A stretch of DNA of 6,700 nt from Thermodesulfobacteriota bacterium. GTDB lineage: Bacteria; Desulfobacterota; QYQD01. Location of the stretch: positions 1-6,700 of the forward strand of contig JASEGX010000135.1 of assembly GCA_030017815.1 (NCBI GenBank), written 5' to 3'. Positions 4,335 through 6,700 of the stretch are shown in pieces (positions within the stretch are counted from its first letter, which is position 1; each line of letters begins with the position of its first letter). The notes under the pieces are model-generated. The model was given only the letters and a program-made list of their open reading frames with translations. It had not been told where the DNA came from and searched no databases. Both the position numbers and the translations under genes were made by a program.

Positions 4335-6700
4335 CTACCTCCGGGGAATAATGCTGAAGATTCTCCCTTTATCATGCGCTCTTTTTTGAATCAGGTAATC
4401 TCCATACAGATCCAGGCGAATTCGCTCCATGCCGGGGAGGAGTTTTTCCGGGAACCTTTTCTTTTCAATCTCGCGGGAAAATTTTTCATACAACCAATAA
4501 ACAGAACCCTTAGATCTTTTGGAAAGAAAGCGAACCAGCTTATCCTTTATCTCCTGATCCTCTTCGTTCTCCGCTAGTTGTTTAAGCTTCTCTTCAATTA
4601 CGTCATCTACATGAGGGATAAGGAGCGTTTTTAAAAGGACCAGGGCCTCATCGCCTCGCCCCCAATCAAAAAACAGTTGTATCTTTTCGCCCTGGTAAAG
4701 GGCATTATTGGGATCGACGGCCAGGAGCTTATCATACCGGGCCAGGGCCTTGGAAAAGGCAAACTTCCGTGCGTAAAGCCGGGCCAGCTTGAGCAACCCC
4801 CTTTCATTATCCGGATATTTCTCCACCCAGTCTTCATATTCCTTTAGTGCTTTATCCACATCCACATGCTCCAGGGCCCGGGCCAAAAACCATCCGGCCA
4901 GGAAGTGTTCGGGATTATTCTCTTTGATCCTCTGGTACAAGGCCACCTTCTCCGGCCAGTCAAGGAGTTCATTCCTGAAGAAATCATCATTCCAAAAAAT
5001 ATCAGGGCGACCCTGGCATAGCCTTTCGATCTCCAAGTCAATAGTCTCAAAATATATGCCGTCCCCGGCTTCAACCAGAGATTTCCTGAGTCCGGTCAAT
5101 GCCGGCGCTGAGTATGGCATTTCCTGTAATACCGCATTACAAACTGCCACGGCCTGCGGGAATTGTTCGCTTCTATAGTAAAGCTCGGCCAGCCCGGTCC
5201 GCGCCTCGCCGGCCGCCTCGCCCCTGCTAAACATTGGTTGATAGATCACCGCGGCCTCGTCCCATTTTTCGCGCCCCATGAGTATTCGAGCCAGTAGAAG
5301 ACGCTCCCCATCACTGCCGCTGTGAGAAGCGAGATAATTCTCCAGAAGCTCCTCAGCCGCTTTGTACTCATTATCTCTCAAATGGATAAGCGCCAGACCC
5401 CGAACCGCCGCAACCGAACCCGGATCTTTTAAAATCATCTTCTGATATTCAGCCCGGGCATAATCCGCACGTCCTTCATCAATATAAAGCTCTGCCAGTC
5501 CGCCGCAAGCGGCTTCAAGGTCAGGCCAGCGTTTTAAAATGTCTGAATACATAATCTGACTCTTATGGTAGTTACCGGAGAGCCTTGCCAGATGGGCGAG
5601 GCCAAGCAGGACCTCCTGGTAGCCGGGATTTTCGGCCAGCAGACGAGCATAACACTTACCGGCCTCTTCATAATCCTTCCGGCCCTCATAAGTACGGGCC
5701 AGACCAAGCTTGGCATCCTTATCCACAGGATATACAGCCAGTATTTTCTTATATGTATCCAGAGCTGCACCCAGATCATCTCTTATCTCATGTGTCTTTG
5801 CCAGTCCTTTTAGTGCCTCCGGGTTCTTAGCATCATCAGCCAGAACAGAGCGAAATAATCTTTGGGCGGCAGACGTCCGGGCCTGTTCAATAAGGAGATG
5901 GGCCAGCGCTAACTTTGCCGATGTAAGTTCAGGATAAACCTCAACCACCGTCTGCCAGGCCCGGGTAGCCTCACCTACCCTACCCAATGTCTGTAGTATC
6001 GCGGCCCTCTTCACCAAGGCCTCTTTATTCTTAGGCTCAAGGGATAAAATATCCTCAAGGGGCTTAAGGGCCTTTTCCTGTTCACCCATTTTCAGCCATA
6101 CACCAGCTAAATCAAATTTAAAGCCTGTTTTCTTCGGGTACTCCTGGCTTAGTTTCTCATATATGGCAGATGCCTCTGGATACTGTTTGGTCTTTAAGTA
6201 AATTCCGGCCAGTCCTTTCCGGGCCTCTTCGTCCTTTGGAGCAAGGGACAGGTAGGCCTTATACTGTTCTATAGCCGCCGGGTATTGTCCGCCGGCAGAA
6301 AGGGCTTGGGCCAGTACAACCATCCCCTCTTTGTGCTTGGGTTCAATCTTTAACAGGGTCTGGAGGTTGGATATGGCATCCTTATAAAGCCCGAGTTCAC
6401 TTTCAATCTGCCCTATCTTAAAAAGAAGTTTACTGTCATTTCGATTTTTGCTCAGCACCTCTTTCAGATGAGGCAGCGCCTCTTTCTTCTTCTCTTTCTT
6501 AAGATAAAGCTGGGCAATCTTTTCATGGCCCGCCAGATTATCCGGATAATTTTTCAGAAATCCGGCGAGCATACTTATGGCCTCTGCCTCACGACCGGCG
6601 CTTATAAGAGAGTCCACATAACGGTGAATAAAAGCCGGGTCGTTGCCTTTAAGGCCGATCAGCCTTTGGTAATAGGCTGCGGCTTCGCTGGATTTTCCCA
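4335..6700 (-). CDS. Long tetratricopeptide-repeat protein, N-terminus outside the window
   Basis: At least 787 residues are visible, and the frame stays open through position 6700. The GTG at 6615-6617 is an internal Val: the preceding codons (GKSSEAAAYYQRLIGLKGND and on) continue the repeat. Positions 6698-5082 encode 16 consecutive TPR units of exactly 34 residues (the first cut by the edge), with the typical Ala/Gly/Leu and Tyr positions and Pro near position 32 of the helix-turn-helix. A break follows (about 5081-4900; it contains IERLCQGRPDIFWNDDFFRN), then two or three weaker TPR-like units (about 4900-4640), then a charged C-terminal tail with no recognised domain (ending RIFSIIPRR). 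TPR arrays bind protein partners; no enzyme domain is visible. It could be an envelope or scaffold protein. A relation to the PEP-CTERM-associated TPR protein PrsT is possible, but the signal region is missing, so the function stays unassigned. Confidence 0.9.
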   Translation of the reverse strand, partial: GKSSEAAAYYQRLIGLKGNDPAFIHRYVDSLISAGREAEAISMLAGFLKNYPDNLAGHEKIAQLYLKKEKKKEALPHLKEVLSKNRNDSKLLFKIGQIESELGLYKDAISNLQTLLKIEPKHKEGMVVLAQALSAGGQYPAAIEQYKAYLSLAPKDEEARKGLAGIYLKTKQYPEASAIYEKLSQEYPKKTGFKFDLAGVWLKMGEQEKALKPLEDILSLEPKNKEALVKRAAILQTLGRVGEATRAWQTVVEVYPELTSAKLALAHLLIEQARTSAAQRLFRSVLADDAKNPEALKGLAKTHEIRDDLGAALDTYKKILAVYPVDKDAKLGLARTYEGRKDYEEAGKCYARLLAENPGYQEVLLGLAHLARLSGNYHKSQIMYSDILKRWPDLEAACGGLAELYIDEGRADYARAEYQKMILKDPGSVAAVRGLALIHLRDNEYKAAEELLENYLASHSGSDGERLLLARILMGREKWDEAAVIYQPMFSRGEAAGEARTGLAELYYRSEQFPQAVAVCNAVLQEMPYSAPALTGLRKSLVEAGDGIYFETIDLEIERLCQGRPDIFWNDDFFRNELLDWPEKVALYQRIKENNPEHFLAGWFLARALEHVDVDKALKEYEDWVEKYPDNERGLLKLARLYARKFAFSKALARYDKLLAVDPNNALYQGEKIQLFFDWGRGDEALVLLKTLLIPHVDDVIEEKLKQLAENEEDQEIKDKLVRFLSKRSKGSVYWLYEKFSREIEKKRFPEKLLPGMERIRLDLYGDYLIQKRAHDKGRIFSIIPRR

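Noticed and set aside
4323..4346. CCCCG/CGGGG hairpin at the end of the TPR gene as a terminator
   Set aside because: The stem is only 5 bp with a 14-base loop that contains the stop codon, and the following run (TCATTTTT) is short, so support is too weak.
4789..5178. 129-codon plus-strand frame inside the TPR gene, and the other frames inside 4335-6700
   Set aside because: They lie antisense or out of frame to a clearly real TPR protein, have no family features, and are Ser/Cys/Arg-rich shadows.
6615..6617. GTG as the start of the TPR protein
   Set aside because: The frame is open from there to position 6700 and encodes TPR-like residues in register, so this GTG is an internal Val and the gene runs off the window.

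Overview
The window looks like chromosomal DNA of an anaerobic bacterium. A member of Desulfobacterota (deltaproteobacteria) is my best guess. The clues are a tungsten-type aldehyde:ferredoxin oxidoreductase, a PEP-CTERM surface protein behind a sigma-54-type promoter, intergenic palindromic repeats built on CGCAGA, and a short inverted-repeat element with TTGCAAAA ends. This placement is inference; there is no rRNA or other marker gene.

Layout. Positions 1-297 hold a hairpin that may terminate an upstream gene, then a large imperfect palindrome (109-277). A plus-strand gene at 298-864 encodes a ComEA-like membrane-anchored SLBB plus helix-hairpin-helix protein. The 266-bp gap 865-1130 holds two strong inverted repeats, an AT-rich stretch with an 11-bp direct repeat, and a good -24/-12 promoter. 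Next comes a GTG-started PEP-CTERM protein (1131-1889) and, 25 bp later, a likely 40-residue protein (1915-2037). Its stop codon directly abuts the stop codon of the minus-strand aldehyde ferredoxin oxidoreductase gene (2038-3822). The 512-bp stretch between that gene and the last one (3823-4334) holds a 133-bp MITE-like element (3874-4006), a short palindrome, and a 35-residue single-membrane-span protein on the minus strand (4103-4210) with its own sigma-70-type promoter. The rest (4335-6700, minus) is one long tetratricopeptide-repeat protein. It is open to the window edge, so its N-terminus lies outside.

How the genes relate. They do not form an obvious operon or a known multi-gene system. 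The strongest new-looking points are regulatory or small-scale: the sigma-54 promoter and upstream palindromes before the PEP-CTERM gene, the two unlisted small proteins, the mobile-like element abutting the likely promoter of the oxidoreductase, and the strictly regular TPR array of 16 units with no length change. I found no defence, CRISPR, phage or secretion locus.
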